64,000 nucleotides of DNA from Chiua virens (Eukaryota > Basidiomycota > Agaricomycetes > Boletales > Boletaceae). The position numbers and the translations under genes were made by a program. Of this stretch, positions 22,502-34,536 are shown piece by piece (the first letter of the stretch is position 1; the number at the start of each line of letters is the position of its first letter). The stretch is from assembly GCA_019787685.1 (NCBI GenBank), contig JAHNUO010000021.1:482443-546442 (forward strand), in the 5' to 3' direction. The notes under the pieces were generated by a model, which was not told the DNA's origin, did not search any database, and saw nothing but the letters and a program-made list of their open reading frames with translations.

Positions 22502-23236
22502 ATGGCGACTTTACCTATGAACTTGTTCGAGCATGCGGGGAAAGAGGTCAACGAAAGGGTTCTCTTGAGTCCCCGTGTGCGTGAAATCCTATATGAGCAG
22601 GTACGTCTCAACAATTTATCTCTGCCACCTGTCAATCGTGACAGGATTCCACACCTTTGATTATCTGATAGTTGCCCTCGCGAAGACGACCATTGTCGTA
22701 CGCCGAAATTTTGAGGCGTTGGACCAAAACCGTGATCAAGAAGCAAAATGCGAGCAACCTCATGATGGAAGTTCAGGAGGACTATGAGGACTATGCGAGC
22801 GACATTATCGCCGTTCTGGGTCAGGACGTTTACGACAAATTTCTGGCAAGCCTATTGGTCGCCATAGAGCAATGCTCCGCTGCTTCTGCCGACTTGAATA
22901 TCCAGTGCCAGGGGTTTTCTGAAACGAGTGCGTTTTTCTCAAATATAATATCGTCTAGCTGTGAAGTTATGATCTCCAGATCGGCGTCAGGTCTGACACA
23001 GACCCAGAAAATCCACGTTGGCGATGAAGGGAATGCTTTTCTTATGTTGTTCTATTACCTCGTTGTTATATTATATACTATTCCTGGACCGGGAACTGGT
23101 CTAGGTCTGTCGTTCAACATTGTCCTTTATCTTGACCTTATATGCCAATGGCAACAATTCAGTCCCCGTCGGCAACGGTGGGGGCAATTTCGATGGTTTC
23201 GTCTCGTCGGTAAATTATTGTGCACCGTTCGGTAAA
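22502..23236 (+). CDS. Small unrecognised gene
   Basis: Exon 1 (22502-22600, 33 codons, MATLPMNLFEHAGKEVNE) ends at a GTACGT donor. The intron 22601-22671 leads to exon 2 in phase 0 (SYAEILRRWTKTVIKKQN), and after another short intron comes a hydrophobic exon (NAFLMLFYYLVVILYTI) that may span a membrane. The last exon or exons are uncertain and the gene may end later than given. No known domain is seen. The N-terminal part is helical and charged. Confidence 0.45.
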
Positions 23237-23892
23237 CTAACTTGAACTTTCGCACATTTTCCAGGTTGCAAAGCTTTGCGTGCTTTTACTGCTTCGTTTT
23301 TGAGCGTTCGTTCGGCATAGACGACTAGTAGCATGAGTTCGATGAGCGGAAGTGCATCACACGTATGTTCAAAGAATCGCGGTACTACTCCATTACAGTA
23401 CCCGTCATTGGTAAAGTAAGTAGACGAAGGGCAAATGAATCATGTCATTAGAATGTCTTTACTTTCGTGCACAGTACCCTTGGTCATTTAACAGCCCTAC
23501 GGGCAGACCTGGACCCCAAGCAATAAACAGATTATGTGATCACCATGACACATTGTACAATTCACGAGCAAGATTTTGAAGACAGTGGATACATTAAACT
23601 TATATACTCAGTCATTTAGATCAGCAGAGTGAACGATTGTCCGGAAGACAACTCGGATACAAGAAGCAAACACGGAAAAGGAGAGGTTGCAAGAGTCCAC
23701 GATCAGTTTCCGGTATTCATAACTTCAGCAGTCCCGTCGTGAGCTTCTGAACGGTGTGATTCGCCAGGCTGTGACGGGATTGAAATAGCGGTATGACGAC
23801 GCTTGACGACCGGGGTTTCAATAGGAGTACAAGAACGCGCTCGTTTCCTAGTCGTCAGCTAATAGTCAAAAGTGTTAGCAGATATAGAACAG
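23237..23892. other. Intergenic region, no gene seen
   Basis: About 650 bp without a supported gene or repeat. Short GT-AG-bounded open stretches could be 3' exons of the preceding gene. Confidence 0.35.
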
Positions 23893-24805
23893 TCACGAGC
23901 AGGAAATGCGTACAGTGTCATGTTCTTTGTTGGAAACAGCATTGGAAAGTCGAATCAGATGATTAAAACAGAAACCGACTCGAACAGATCTTCCACGTGA
24001 AGGTGGTGGATTCCGAACACGGACAAGTTCAACTTCGACGTCTAATTCGACGAAGTCACCTGTACTAAGAGAGATTTCGGGAATCAGTGCGATGCGGGAG
24101 GCACCGTCGAAATGGACTATAGGAAGTTTAGGGTGCAAGGACCAATGCCCTTCCAGTCGTTTCAACCAGCCTTTCGGGTCTGACGGTTGAAATGCGTTTT
24201 TGTCGTGACCCTTCAACAACGTGAGTTCTTTCCATTGAAATGAAAAAAAAAGAAAGAGAAACCTTTTGAAAAATATTTCGTTTGAAACGAAAAACGCTCG
24301 TGAAATTATTGCCGACAACAGGTAATTTCATAGTTCGAGCAACAAATTCACGGATAAGGTTTAGTCCGTGAAGCTGGGCGCTCCATGCTGTCTTGCATGA
24401 TCCTCCGCTGAGGACTACACGCTGAATCGCGCAAGGAACTGTTTCACGCAAGCTATCGAATGTCATTGTGGATATTTAGGTGTAATAAAACACATTGAAA
24501 TGATACTCACCCGTCCCAATTTCCGAAGTCTAATAAACAAAATTCATGTAAAAATCCGTGGATGCGAAAAAAGATTGTTCGGATGTCAAGTGTGGAAGGG
24601 TCGGATAGGGCCTGTATACGAAGCATTGGTTGCGCGAGGAATCAGAGATGGTGCTGTCTTCGATTACATCTGCAAAGGAAGCCAGATCTTCGAGACTGTA
24701 AGGGAAAAGCATGACAGGGATAGAGTCGTTAGATTGTCCGTAGCATTCAATAGAGGTGGAGAGGGATTTGGGCCAGGACGTTATGCGAGGCTTCTGAGGA
24801 CATAA
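23893..24805 (-). CDS. Unrecognised open stretches downstream of the PIF1-like helicase
   Basis: Two or three open segments on the minus strand (24466-24250 with RVVLSGGSCKTAWSAQLHGL, and 24230-23893 with WLKRLEGHWSLHPKLPIVHF and a basic C-terminus) are separated by what look like short introns. They lie immediately 3' of the helicase and on the same strand. They may be a C-terminal extension of the helicase gene or an independent small gene. I cannot assign a function. Confidence 0.35.
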
Positions 24806-24875
24806 AGACAAGTAGGCCATGTGAGCGGATGCTGTCTGTAAAGGAAAAAATGAAAGCACTGAAAGCCGACAACGA

Positions 24876-26285
24876 CTAAATAGTTTGAGATGATGAATCA
24901 GAAGAAAGCAGGTGAACAAACATATCCTTTGTTTGTTTGTCCAAATCGCACAGTCGCGCCAGTTCATGTCTGAGGTCTTCTCGAATGCGGCTGAAGATAC
25001 GATGAGGAGGGAACCATCTTAGGATGCCAAGCTTCGAGAATCCTTTTGCGCGCGACAACATGACATACCCATTCTGTACGCCTCTTGCGCTCGCGAGATC
25101 AACGACGACGCGTGTTAGCGTTTTGCCCTGAACCTTGTAATCTGTAAAAGCCCACGCAGGATGTAAAGGTAGCTGTGTGCGAGAAATACGAATCGTCTGC
25201 CCGGAAGAATGCAATTTATGAGAAAAGGAAGTTGTCTGTGGAAAGACAGGAACAAGGTCAGGATTGTCGGATCGCACGTTACATAATGTTACAGTTTGCA
25301 ACCTCAACGTAAGCACAAACGGCTTCTTTCCCTTCATTCGTATTCTGATAATGAACTTCTCTCAGAATGCCTTCTGTACCATTTACAACCATCCGCCGCA
25401 TGGACAGATTCTCAGATATCATTACAGGCATTCCTGGAATAAGCGGGAGGAATCCTAGTAGGTCTTTCGAACTATATTTACATCGTACTTTGCACATCCG
25501 CAACCGCTTGTTTCCAGTCAATCGCATCCTTTTCACTTTATCTGCGGATAAAAACATATTGAACTCTTGATGCGTTTTCTGTGCAAACTGACGGGCGTGC
25601 GCCTCATTAAATTGATCTCGCAGGTGCCTTTCTCCAAAGACGACAGGTGCGCTGCACAATTCTTGATATTCCAACGGATTCTCCACAGCTAAGTGTTCCA
25701 TCAATTTGGACTTCAATATGTCGTAATCCGAAACCGAGCTCATCCCAGCTGCAGAGCTTGTTCCGTTTCCTATTCGCATACGTTCTAGCAACCTGATGAA
25801 TTCAGAATCTTCCTGCGCTCGAATGTTCGTTCGAAGCATGACGACATGTGTTAATTCTGACCATACATTCGCACCGAAGAATCCTTGTTGGCCGCTGTTG
25901 GTACCTTTCGTATATGCAGAAAGTGTTTTACGAAACACATGAGAGAATAACGGCTGTCCGATTACGGGACATAGCTGGCATAGATCTCCAGCGAATATGA
26001 CCGACACGCCTCCAAATGGTTTGTCCTTACTCATAGATTGAAACCCCTTTGCCATTGAAATTCTTTCAGATATCTGACAAAGAGTTTCTGCAGATACCAT
26101 TGAGATTTCATTGAGAATGAGGTGCTTCACATTAGCCCAGGTATCTTCCAATTCCTCTCAATTAGCCGTAGTCAACTTGCCCGGAAGATAAGTAAGTGCA
26201 TGAATTGTGTACCCTCTTATTAAAATAGCAGCACATCCAGTGGGAGCACTTAGAAGCAAACTGTCTTGACATGCACACATCCTAA
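24876..26285 (-). pseudogene. PIF1-like DNA helicase, N-terminus missing
   Basis: Minus-strand remnant of a superfamily 1B PIF1 helicase, an ATP-driven 5'-3' DNA unwinding enzyme. Visible in order: SAPTGCAAILIRGYTIHALT (motif Ia region), LILNEISM (Walker B; the usual Asp is Asn), GGVSVIFAGDLCQLCPV, VMLRTNIRAQ, IPGMPVMISEN with NGTEGI, and the C-terminal DYKVQGKTL...YVMLSRAK block. A TGA stop (about 26160) interrupts the frame between motifs Ia and II, and the Walker A exon is absent, so it cannot be a working helicase. Such genes are multicopy in agaricomycetes, either free-standing or inside Helitrons. No Rep nuclease domain is present here, so a Helitron is not supported. Confidence 0.75.
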
Positions 26286-26955
26286 ATAGTTCAATGCATC
26301 AGGAAACTGTGAGGGAGCTGCTATAACCAGACAGATATGACAAACAATTGCAAAGCTGATGCTGATAGAATAATGTCAGATATGGTACATGTAACAAGGG
26401 CAGCAGAAAGCTAGGGTATGAAAAGAGGACAGAAGAAGCATGTGTTGATAGAAATGCTATCTCAGTGCTGATACAGTTGGTGGACAGTTGTCAGCATGGA
26501 TCACTGCTTCGATATAATGAGTTCAGTATTATCTGGCTTGTAGCATGCTGGCACAGAATTGGTAACAAGCAGGCATGAGTAAATGATTATTACAACTAAA
26601 TACAATGCAGGTATGATATGGCAAATGGCGGATAAATGAGTATCAACAGTTGCAATGAAAACAGAAGAGGCTGGAGTACTAAGGAAACACTGACGAAAAT
26701 CCATTCCCGGCGATATAGGCTGCGGTGTAGCTGGTGGTCCTTTGAATCGGACGACTCGGATTTTAGGTAACGGGGAAAACATCGTGAATGCGAATGCCAT
26801 GGTAGTATATATGCATACACGGAGGCATTACTACAAGAAATCACACAATGAGAAACAGAAATATAAACGATTCAAATCATTCAACGTCTACGCGTCAATG
26901 CTATCACGAGTTGGAGCGTTCAGACATTGGGCCTACTGTATCCACTGAGAAAATG
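26286..26955. other. Intergenic region, no gene seen
   Basis: About 670 bp, AT-rich, between the helicase remnant and the stop of the next minus-strand gene. No convincing coding sequence or repeat. Confidence 0.35.
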
Positions 26956-29075
26956 CTATAGATGGCGTGCATCATCCGGATAAACCAGTCCAGTACGAAA
27001 GGTTGCAGTCGCTGACAACCAAAATGGTCCCGAAACGAGCATAAGGGTCACGATGTAAGCGCCACTTGTACCCCACGAACTCGATGGATCAAGCAGAAGG
27101 CCCGCCACAAAGGCGGAAATCGTAAAAGCACCACTTTCAGATCATTCTCAACAAAACAAAAATAACGTGGTGAATGTATCGCTCACCTTATGACACAACA
27201 AATGCCCGGTAGGCCGAATATGAGCATAATTTTGTCAATGCCTTCATTCAATACAAATTCCTGTAATAGTAGTGGTCACAATTGTGTACCGACAACTAAA
27301 CAAGATGGATACCACCGACATACCGAAAATGCGATAGACCTCATCCGTTCGCCGAAGCGCTGAGCCAACAACCCTACGAACAAGGAAATGGCCCCGAGAA
27401 GGAAAGATATTGCGCAGAGTGTTTTGGTAGCAGTCAGGGTACCAAGGACCAGAATGCTCATGATTGTACAATCAACTGCCATGAGGACTCCAGACTAATG
27501 ACTGCTCATGAGTAAAGGTAAATTTAGTCCGTGATTATGCGACCTACTAGCGTTATCTGACTATTGACTTGATAACTCATGTCATCCACAAACGTTTTCA
27601 CGTCCACTGCATTGACAATATTATCAACGCAAATGGCTTTCAAACGTTCCACAATCGCCGGAAAGAGGAACATGACATTTCCAGTAATGACGCTTCGTTG
27701 TGCCATCATCTGTGACACCTTCAAAGAGTGAGGTTGGATAAGTCGGGCTTCTGGGAAACCATGCATATGCAAGAACTGGTGGTGACCTGTTGAGACGTGG
27801 AATAAATACCCGAAATCGTTGACATGCATTACTTACAGAGTGTGGATTTAATTCTGCCTGGCCGTCGAAGATGTCATTTAGTTCGGAAAAAAAAAGTTGT
27901 TTCAAGTTGTTCCCTCACCGAACAGTGCAACAGTGAATTCGTCCGCTGGGCCCCCGCATGATTCAACTGATGAAATGTCAATGTAAGGTGGATCATGATA
28001 TGCTCCGGACAAGCATACCAGCTTCGCTTAAGTATCTCAGAAGCTTTTCCGTTGTATCTGGGTTGCCAAATATTGAGGCAGCCACAGTGCCCTCCATAGT
28101 AGCGGCTTCTATCGGCGAAGGGACTGAGTGTTGTGACTCATCTTTCTCTACAAAGGAACTTACCAACACAGAGGTAGCGAAGCTCCTGGCATAGAGATTG
28201 AATTTCGGACAGAGGTAACGATTGTTCAAAAGGGAAGTATTCAACGTGTTTCCAGAATTGTGCCTCAAGTTCCCGTCCTATGAAAGAGATATCAATACAC
28301 ATAGAGAAAACAATTTATCAGAAAAACTCACGCAGGTGCTCTTTGTCGTGGATATAAGCAGATTCTTGAAACAACAATTCTGCAGAGACGTTCTGTTTCC
28401 AGGTAACGAGCCGCCGCACGGAGTCAACATAATAATATTCGTACATATCACTTTGATCCGGGCTATCGGCCAGGTGGATAGGTTCCGCGTACATGAGCCA
28501 TTTGGGGTTGGCTCGTGCTTGCGCCGCAGTAATCCACTCCTCGAAATCACGTATCCGTTGCACTGAGTCACACCGCTGAATGTTGAATCCAGTGATAGTG
28601 TTCTGATCGCTGGATCAATAACATGTGAGTACACAACATCTAGTTACTTACCAACACCTCATTGTAACAATAGGTTACACCACACGGATGAGGCAGTACC
28701 TTCCAGTTATCAATGCATGTAATAACTCTACTCGCCGTGATACGTAAGTTTATTTGAGCAGTTGCGTCAAAGGAACACTAACCTATCCCCAAACTGCTCA
28801 ATGTCATGCTCCGTCAAAAGCCACCCGAAGGGCGAGTCAGCGCTTGGTGTCGTCGTCACCAGGCTCCGTGGCAATGTGGGTCGGTTATACCTCCTCAGCT
28901 GTGAAGGCCAAGTAGGTATTCCATGCGTCTCGTAGACATCCGTGTGACCCGTCGGAGGCGACGGATGATGCGCTGGTACCACGATTGCCTCAGGTTGCAA
29001 CAGGCTTACCGAAGTGTGCATACTAGGGCTTGTAGTAGAGTAGTACAATTTCAAGTTCGGAGTCGTTGGAGTCAT
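26956..29075 (-). CDS. Agaricomycete-type multi-exon membrane protein with WW-like N-terminal motif
   Basis: About ten exons on the minus strand from ATG 29075 to the stop at 26956. The N-terminus is Pro/Thr/Ser-rich, followed by GWLLTEHDIEQFGDRL and DNWKVLPHPCGVTYCYNEV, which resembles a degenerate WW-type motif. Next come MYEYYYVDSVRRLVTW, a helical middle (FWKHVEYFPFEQS), HSTGHH-like and QFLHMHGFPEARLI segments, NVMFLFPAIVERLKAI, and hydrophobic helices near the C-terminus (IMSILVLGTLTATKTLC, ISFLLGAISLFVGLLAQ, LMLVSGPFWLSATATF), so it probably sits in a membrane. I recall multi-exon proteins of this layout from agaricomycete genomes, all of unknown function. Introns look normal and no stop was noticed, so it may be functional. 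Exon borders are approximate. Confidence 0.6.
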
Positions 29076-29447
29076 GGACGGTCACGATCATGGGTCACAC
29101 TAATGTCACGCACTTGGACCGCCGACTCGGACATTCAGCTTCAATTGAGAGCACCAGTAGTGGGCTAACTACGTTTAGTACTACGAGACAAAGAACTCAG
29201 GCAGGCGGCAGAAAGCCCTCCACAATCAAGATACGAATAGTATACATGGACAGGCCAGCCAAAATGCACTCAGGTCAGGGGAGAAAATGAGTCTAGATAG
29301 ATAATAATCATGGCTTACAGGGAACAGTCGATAGAGCTGGGAATGTGTGTGGGCGTGAGCGCCAATTTATGGCAATGGATTAGCGAGACACGAAGGCTGC
29401 CAGCAAGGAAGATTGAGTGACAGTACTTGCCTCATTTAATAACTGTA

Positions 29448-30016
29448 TGTCATATCCCGTATATCTCATCGATCCAACTCCGAGATCTCCGGGCTTACTC
29501 CTTCATAACTCCGGTACGATCTCTCTCCGGACACAACTCCTGATCTCCGGACTTCACTTAGAACCTTCTCGATTTCCTCTTGTCTCTTTTCGTACTAGTG
29601 TTACATTAGTAATAACCTGTGTCTCGCTTAACAGCACAGCTCCGGCCTCTGTACATACCCAGCTCCACTCCGGTTACATACTTTCCCGATTTCCGTCTTA
29701 CTCAGTTTCTTACCAACCCCGTTACTAATCTCCATTCTACTCCGAGTATATAAACTGTAGTACTCCGACTTTGTACCCTCAGTCTGAATATTAGTTTTAC
29801 CTTCTATTCCCTCCGAACTCCATAAGACCTCGACGGTCTTAACTCTGCTCGACTTCACTTCAGTGTTAAGTCTCACCTCTGACCTCCGTTCTCCGTTCCC
29901 CGAAATAAAGGACAGACTCGTGACAAGGGCGCACCACACACGGTGAAGCCAAGTCCCTCCGCAAGAATAACTCCGGAGTTCCGGAGTTAATACCCTGAGT
30001 AGACCCAGTCTTAACA
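29448..30016 (+). mobile_element. Solo Gypsy LTR with 5-bp target duplication
   Basis: 569 bp, TGTCATATCC...GTCTTAACA, the same family and length as the LTRs at 49369-49937 and 56161-56729. It is flanked on both sides by CTGTA (29443-29447 and 30017-30021), a perfect 5-bp target duplication, with no internal sequence. This is the product of recombination between the two LTRs of one insertion. TATATAAA at 29747-29754 is the LTR promoter. It is still CpG-rich, so it is young. Confidence 0.95.
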
Positions 30017-30202
30017 CTGTACTAGAGTCACTCGTGATGAATCCGATCCGGGAATATGAACACGCACATACCTGAGCCACCCAATCTACTCCGAACCAAT
30101 CCCAGACAGCCTCTGCATCACCTGAACCCACCGCGTCATTGAGGACGAATCAGAATGGATGCTACAAGAGAGAATAGTTAGTTAGTCCCAAGAATGCAGA
30201 CG

Positions 30203-30538
30203 TCAAATGATCACGTCAAGACCACTTCGGACGTATTGAACACGCTGTGTACAATCTATAAGAGATGAGGGGATAGTAAGTACCAACTCGACAGAGGTCG
30301 AGCAGAGAGAACCGCACGCAGATATATGGCAACCCGTGACTTCTGGTATTCTATATTGTGGTTTACCGAGTGGTGCTTGGCCCCTTCGTGTCCCTAACTC
30401 GCCCCGGATAAATCTCTCGCCAAAGGTACATACCATCATCAAGTGGATGGGATTGAACAGATTGGAAACGGTCGAGCATTCGTGGCCCTTTTCATTGAAG
30501 ATGTTCCAGAGTGTGTACCCGGCGGTGGTGTACGCCAT
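30203..30538 (-). pseudogene. Unrecognised gene fragment
   Basis: An open minus-strand stretch starting MAYTTAGYTLWNIFNEKGHE and FNPIHLMM, followed by a GTATGT that may be a donor site. It looks like a first exon of a conserved basidiomycete protein, but no continuation can be followed because the LTR lies 190 bp downstream. Function unknown. Confidence 0.3.
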
Positions 30539-30560
30539 TAACGTGACGATCGTGCACCTA

Positions 30561-30767
30561 TATATATATATATCTCTATGTCTCGCTGTCTCCGGTACCG
30601 CGCTCCGTCCCCGTCCCCGTCGCCTTTTTTGGCTTTTTTTCGACTCCGGTCCCCGCCCCTGCCGTCACTTCTCGACGTTCGTCTCTCTGTCCCCGTCCCC
30701 GTCGCCCTTTTTGGCTTTTTTATCGACTCCGGTCCCCGCCCCTGCCGTCACTTCTCGACGTTCGTCT
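30561..30767. repeat. TA microsatellite and 82-bp tandem duplication
   Basis: A (TA)n run near 30561-30573 is followed by two C-rich 82-bp units (30607-30688 and 30689-30767) that start GTCCCCGTCCCCGTCGCC and share CTTCTCGACGTTCGTCT. They are nearly identical. Non-coding. Confidence 0.8.
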
Positions 30768-30807
30768 AATAATCTTCCCCTCCGTATCCGTACCACTTGA
30801 TAGCCCC

Positions 30808-33030
30808 TGGAACAACCTAGTGGAACAACCTAGTCAATGGGGTGGAACAACCTAGTGGAACAACCTAGTCAATGGGGTGGAACAACCTTGTGGAACAACC
30901 TAGTCAATAGGGTGGAACAACCTTGTGGAACAACCTAGTCAATGGGGTGGAACAACCTTGTGGAACAACCTAGTCAATGGGGTGGAACAACCTTGTGGAA
31001 CAACCTAGCCAATGGGGTGGAACAACCTTGTGGAACAACCTAGCCAATGGGGTGGAACAACCTTGTGGAACAACCTAGCCAATGGGGTGGAACAACCTTG
31101 TGGAACAACCTAGCCAATGGGGTGGAACAACCTTGTGGAACAACCTAGCCAATGGGGTGGAACAACCTTGTGGAACAACCTAGCCAATGGGGTGGAACAA
31201 CCTTGTGGAACAACCTAGCCAATGGGGTGGAACAACCTTGTGGAACAACCTAGTCAATGGGGTGGAACAACCTTGTGGAACAACCTAGTCAATGGGGTGG
31301 AACAACCTAGTCAATGGGTTGGAACAACCTAGTCAATGGGGTGGAACAACCTAGTCAATGGGTTGGAACAACCTTAGCCTAAGTGGAACAACCTAGTCAA
31401 TGGGTTGGAACAACCTAGTCAATGGGGTGGAACAACCTAGTCAATGGGTTGGAACAACCTTAGCCTAAGTGGAACAACCTAGTCAATGGGTTGGAACAAC
31501 CTTAGCCTAAGTGGAACAACCTAGTCAATGGGTGGAACAACCTTAGCCTAAGTGGAACAACCTAGTCAATGAGGTGGAACAACCTTAGCCTAAGTGGAAC
31601 AACCTAGTCAATGAGGTAGAACAACCTTAGCCTAAGTGGAACAACCTAGTGAATGGGGTGGAACAACCTTAGCCTAAGTGGAACAACCTAGTGAATGGGG
31701 TGGAACAACCTTAGCCTAAGTGGAACAACCTAGTGAATGGGGTGGAGCAACCTTAGCCTAAGTGGAACAACCTAGTCAATGGGGTGGAGCAACCTTAGCC
31801 TAAGTGGAACAACCTAGTCAATGGGGTGGAACAACCTTAGCCTAAGTGGAACAACCTAGTCAATGGGGTGGAACAACCTTAGGCTAAGTGGAACAACCTA
31901 GTCAATGGAGTGGAACAACCTTAGCCTAAGTGGAACAACCTAGTCAATGGGGTGGAATAACCTTAGCCTAAGTGGAACAACCTAGTCAATAGGGTGGAAC
32001 AACCTTAGCCTAAGTGGAACAACCTAGTGGAACAACCTAGTCAATGGGTTGGAACAACCTTAGCCTAAGTGGAACAACCTAGTCAATGGGGTGGAGCAAC
32101 CTTAGCCTAAGTGGAACAACCTAGTCAATGGGGTGGAACAACCTTAGGCTAAGTGGAACAACCTAGTCAATGGAGTGGAACAACCTTAGCCTAAGTGGAA
32201 CAACCTAGTGGAACAACCTAGTCAATGGGTTGGAACAACCTTAGCCTAAGTGGAACAACCTAGTCAATGGGGTGGAACAACCTTAGCCTAAGTGGAACAA
32301 CCTAGTGGAACAACCTAGTCAATAGGGTGGAACAACCTAGTCAATGGGGTGGAGCAATCTTAGCCTAAGTGGAACAACCTAGTGGAACAACCTAGTCAAT
32401 GGGTTGGAACAACCTTAGCCTAAGTGGAACAACCTAGTCAATGGGGTGGAGCAACCTTAGCCTAAGTGGAACAACCTAGTCAATAGGGTGGAACAACCTA
32501 GTGGAACAACCTAGTCAATGGAGTGGAACAACCTTAGCCTAAGTGGAACAACCTAGTGGAACAACCTAGTCAATGGAGTGGAACAACCTTAGCCTAAGTG
32601 GAACAACCTAGTGGAACAACCTAGCCAATAGGGTGGAACAACCTCAGCCTAAGTGGAACAACCTAGTCAATAGGGTGGAACAACCTTAGCCTAAGTGGAA
32701 CAACCTAGTCAATGGGGTGGAACAACCTAGTGGAACAACCTAGTCAATGGGTTGAAACAACCTTAGCCTAAGTGGAACAACCTAGTGGAACAACCTAGTC
32801 AATGGGGTGGAGCAACCTTAGCCTAAGTGGAATAACCTAGTCAATGGGGTGGAACAACCTTAGCCTAAGTGGAACAACCTAGTCAATGGGGTGGAACAAC
32901 CTACTGGAATAACCCAGTCAATGGAGTAGCACAATTTAGTGGAACAACCTAGTCATTGGGGTGGAATAACCTACTGGAACAACCTATTGGAACAACCTAG
33001 TCAATAGAGTAGAACAGCCTACTACAGAAA
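30808..33030. repeat. 2.2-kb minisatellite with GGAACAACCT core
   Basis: About one hundred copies of a GTGGAACAACCT core joined by a few linkers. Up to about 31310 the main higher-order unit is ~35 bp (core, TTGTGGAACAACCT, AGCCAATGGG). From about 31360 to 32900 the unit is ~42 bp and contains TTAGCCTAAG. The edges are more diverged. Stops occur in all frames and no protein is encoded. The block marks the switch from CpG-rich DNA on its left to CpG-poor DNA on its right. Confidence 0.95.
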
Positions 33031-33088
33031 TCTTGTCAATGCAGTGTAACAATCTGATAAAAACAATGTCTGTATTACATAGCCACAA

Positions 33089-33309
33089 GCACATGTATTT
33101 CAAATACTTGGGCATGATGATAAAATGACTGAGATACTAGGCATGAGGCAAAATCCATGTAAGTATATTTGCATTAGTATATGGAATACTTATGGCAATT
33201 GATAGACACCAATTCAGCTAAGTTAGTCAACTACTAGTGGAAGCATATGATACATTTCACTTTTACTAATTGATAGCCGCTATCATAAATATATGGAATA
33301 TTTATGCTG
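33089..33309. repeat. Three diverged copies of the 24-25-nt palindrome
   Basis: Copies at about 33089-33115, 33171-33197 and 33284-33309 fit the pattern GCACAAGTAT, 4-5 nt, ATACTTATGC with several mismatches each. They are the leftmost members of the family that clusters around the recombinase-helicase gene. Confidence 0.6.
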
Positions 33310-33397
33310 AGCTACAATCACTTAGTAGAATAAGTCAACAAGCTAGCTATGGATAGAAGTATATAAACATGTTGACACAGACCAATCTACCACACAG

Positions 33398-33790
33398 CGG
33401 AAACCACAATTAGTCATGGTGAAATAAAATCTACTATGGACCTCTGGTTACCTACAGACCCTTAGATCATAAGATGTGGAGCACAGGATCAAAGGATATG
33501 GCCATTTCCAGGTGGCATGTTGATCAGAGAGGGTCTTAACTCGGTTTTTGTGGTAGAAATTCAAATGAAATATCTAAAATTCTGAAAATATTGTGGGAAG
33601 TACCCATGGATAGGAGCTAAAGACTGGTCCACTAAAGGACAAGTCTTTTATTTTTTCAAAATCAAGGCAACTGGTAACTGGACTGGTCAGCAACTGGATG
33701 CAACTGCAACTGCAGTCCAGTTGCTTACCAGTCCAGTCTGGTCCAGTTGCCAGTCTTTTGAGCAGCCCTAGACTGGACTTTGGAACACTA
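33398..33790 (+). mobile_element. 5'-truncated copy of the GTGTTT MITE
   Basis: Matches the 3' two-thirds of the full copy at 35741-36294, including TAGTCATGGTGAA, ACCCATGGATAGGAGCTAAA and the end GACTGGACTTTGGAACACTA. The left part of the element is missing. Confidence 0.75.
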
Positions 33791-33866
33791 GGAGTTAATG
33801 TCTGAGAAGGTCAGAGTTGGATTTGGTGCAATGGAGATGGTATGGTATATGACAGTGAGCCAGATG

Positions 33867-34486
33867 TGTCATCCCAGAAATCCTATCAACAAGTGCAACT
33901 CTCCTATTTAAAACTCTGACCCTTCAGATCTAAATTCCTGCAACTCCAAAGCATTCTTGCACTCCTCCTTCAGCTCCAGACCTCTAGACTTGTACTCTGA
34001 ATATCTCTTAGATCTCCTTTGTCCCTTTTTGTCCTAGTGTACATTCTGTATTCCTGTGTCTTGCTTAGGAGCACAGCTCCAGCTTTTATACATATCTGAC
34101 TTCTTCCAGTTACTTACTTTCCTGTCATCTGTCTTAGCTCTTTAGTCATTCTCCATTTCTCTGGCTTATTTATCTCCTAAACTCCTTAGTAATATCCTTT
34201 GATCTCTGAGTATATAAACTTTGTTACTCCTCTTGCAACTCTAGCTTGATTATCAACATACATGTAGATGAATCCTGCCTAATCATCCCCAAACTCCTAA
34301 AGGTCCTGGTGACTTCTCTTGTTCATCCTGAATTTCTCCAAGCTCCTTCAAACTATCTCTGTAAATCCATGACACAATGCTAGTAAGGGGGCAGCACATA
34401 AGCTGAACCCAATGTCCTATCTAAACATTTGAACTCTGAGATACCCCTATCTCTGGAGTACATTCCGGAGGAACATGGTCTTAACA
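33867..34486 (+). mobile_element. Old, CpG-decayed solo LTR of the 569-bp Gypsy family
   Basis: Begins TGTCATCCC and ends GGTCTTAACA. It aligns along its length with the young solo LTR at 29448, including the TATATAAA promoter box. Sites that are CpG in the young copy are TpG or CpA here, for example TCTCGCTT to TCTTGCTT and CTCCGGCC to CTCCAGCT. Flanks AGATG and AAATG (33862-33866, 34487-34491) look like a decayed 5-bp duplication. Confidence 0.75.
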
Positions 34487-34536
34487 AAATGATACTACTC
34501 ACTCTGATGAGACTCTCTGTTTGATGTGGTCAGGTC

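Noticed and set aside
24876..26285. Helitron
   Set aside because: Only PIF1-type helicase motifs are present. No Rep HUH motif and no 3' hairpin followed by CTRR was found.
29628..30131. 167-codon minus-strand frame over the solo LTR, with similar frames at 49446-49757 and 56238-56549
   Set aside because: All lie within copies of the same LTR. Their recurrence reflects the repeat, and they lack any domain.
30808..33030. Regular short repeats resembling a CRISPR array
   Set aside because: The intervals between repeat cores are themselves repeats, not unique spacers; there are no cas genes and the genome is eukaryotic. It is a minisatellite.
30561..33060. Telomere or centromere sequence
   Set aside because: No TTAGGG-type array anywhere in the window. 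The subtelomere idea rests only on gene and repeat content and stays a guess.
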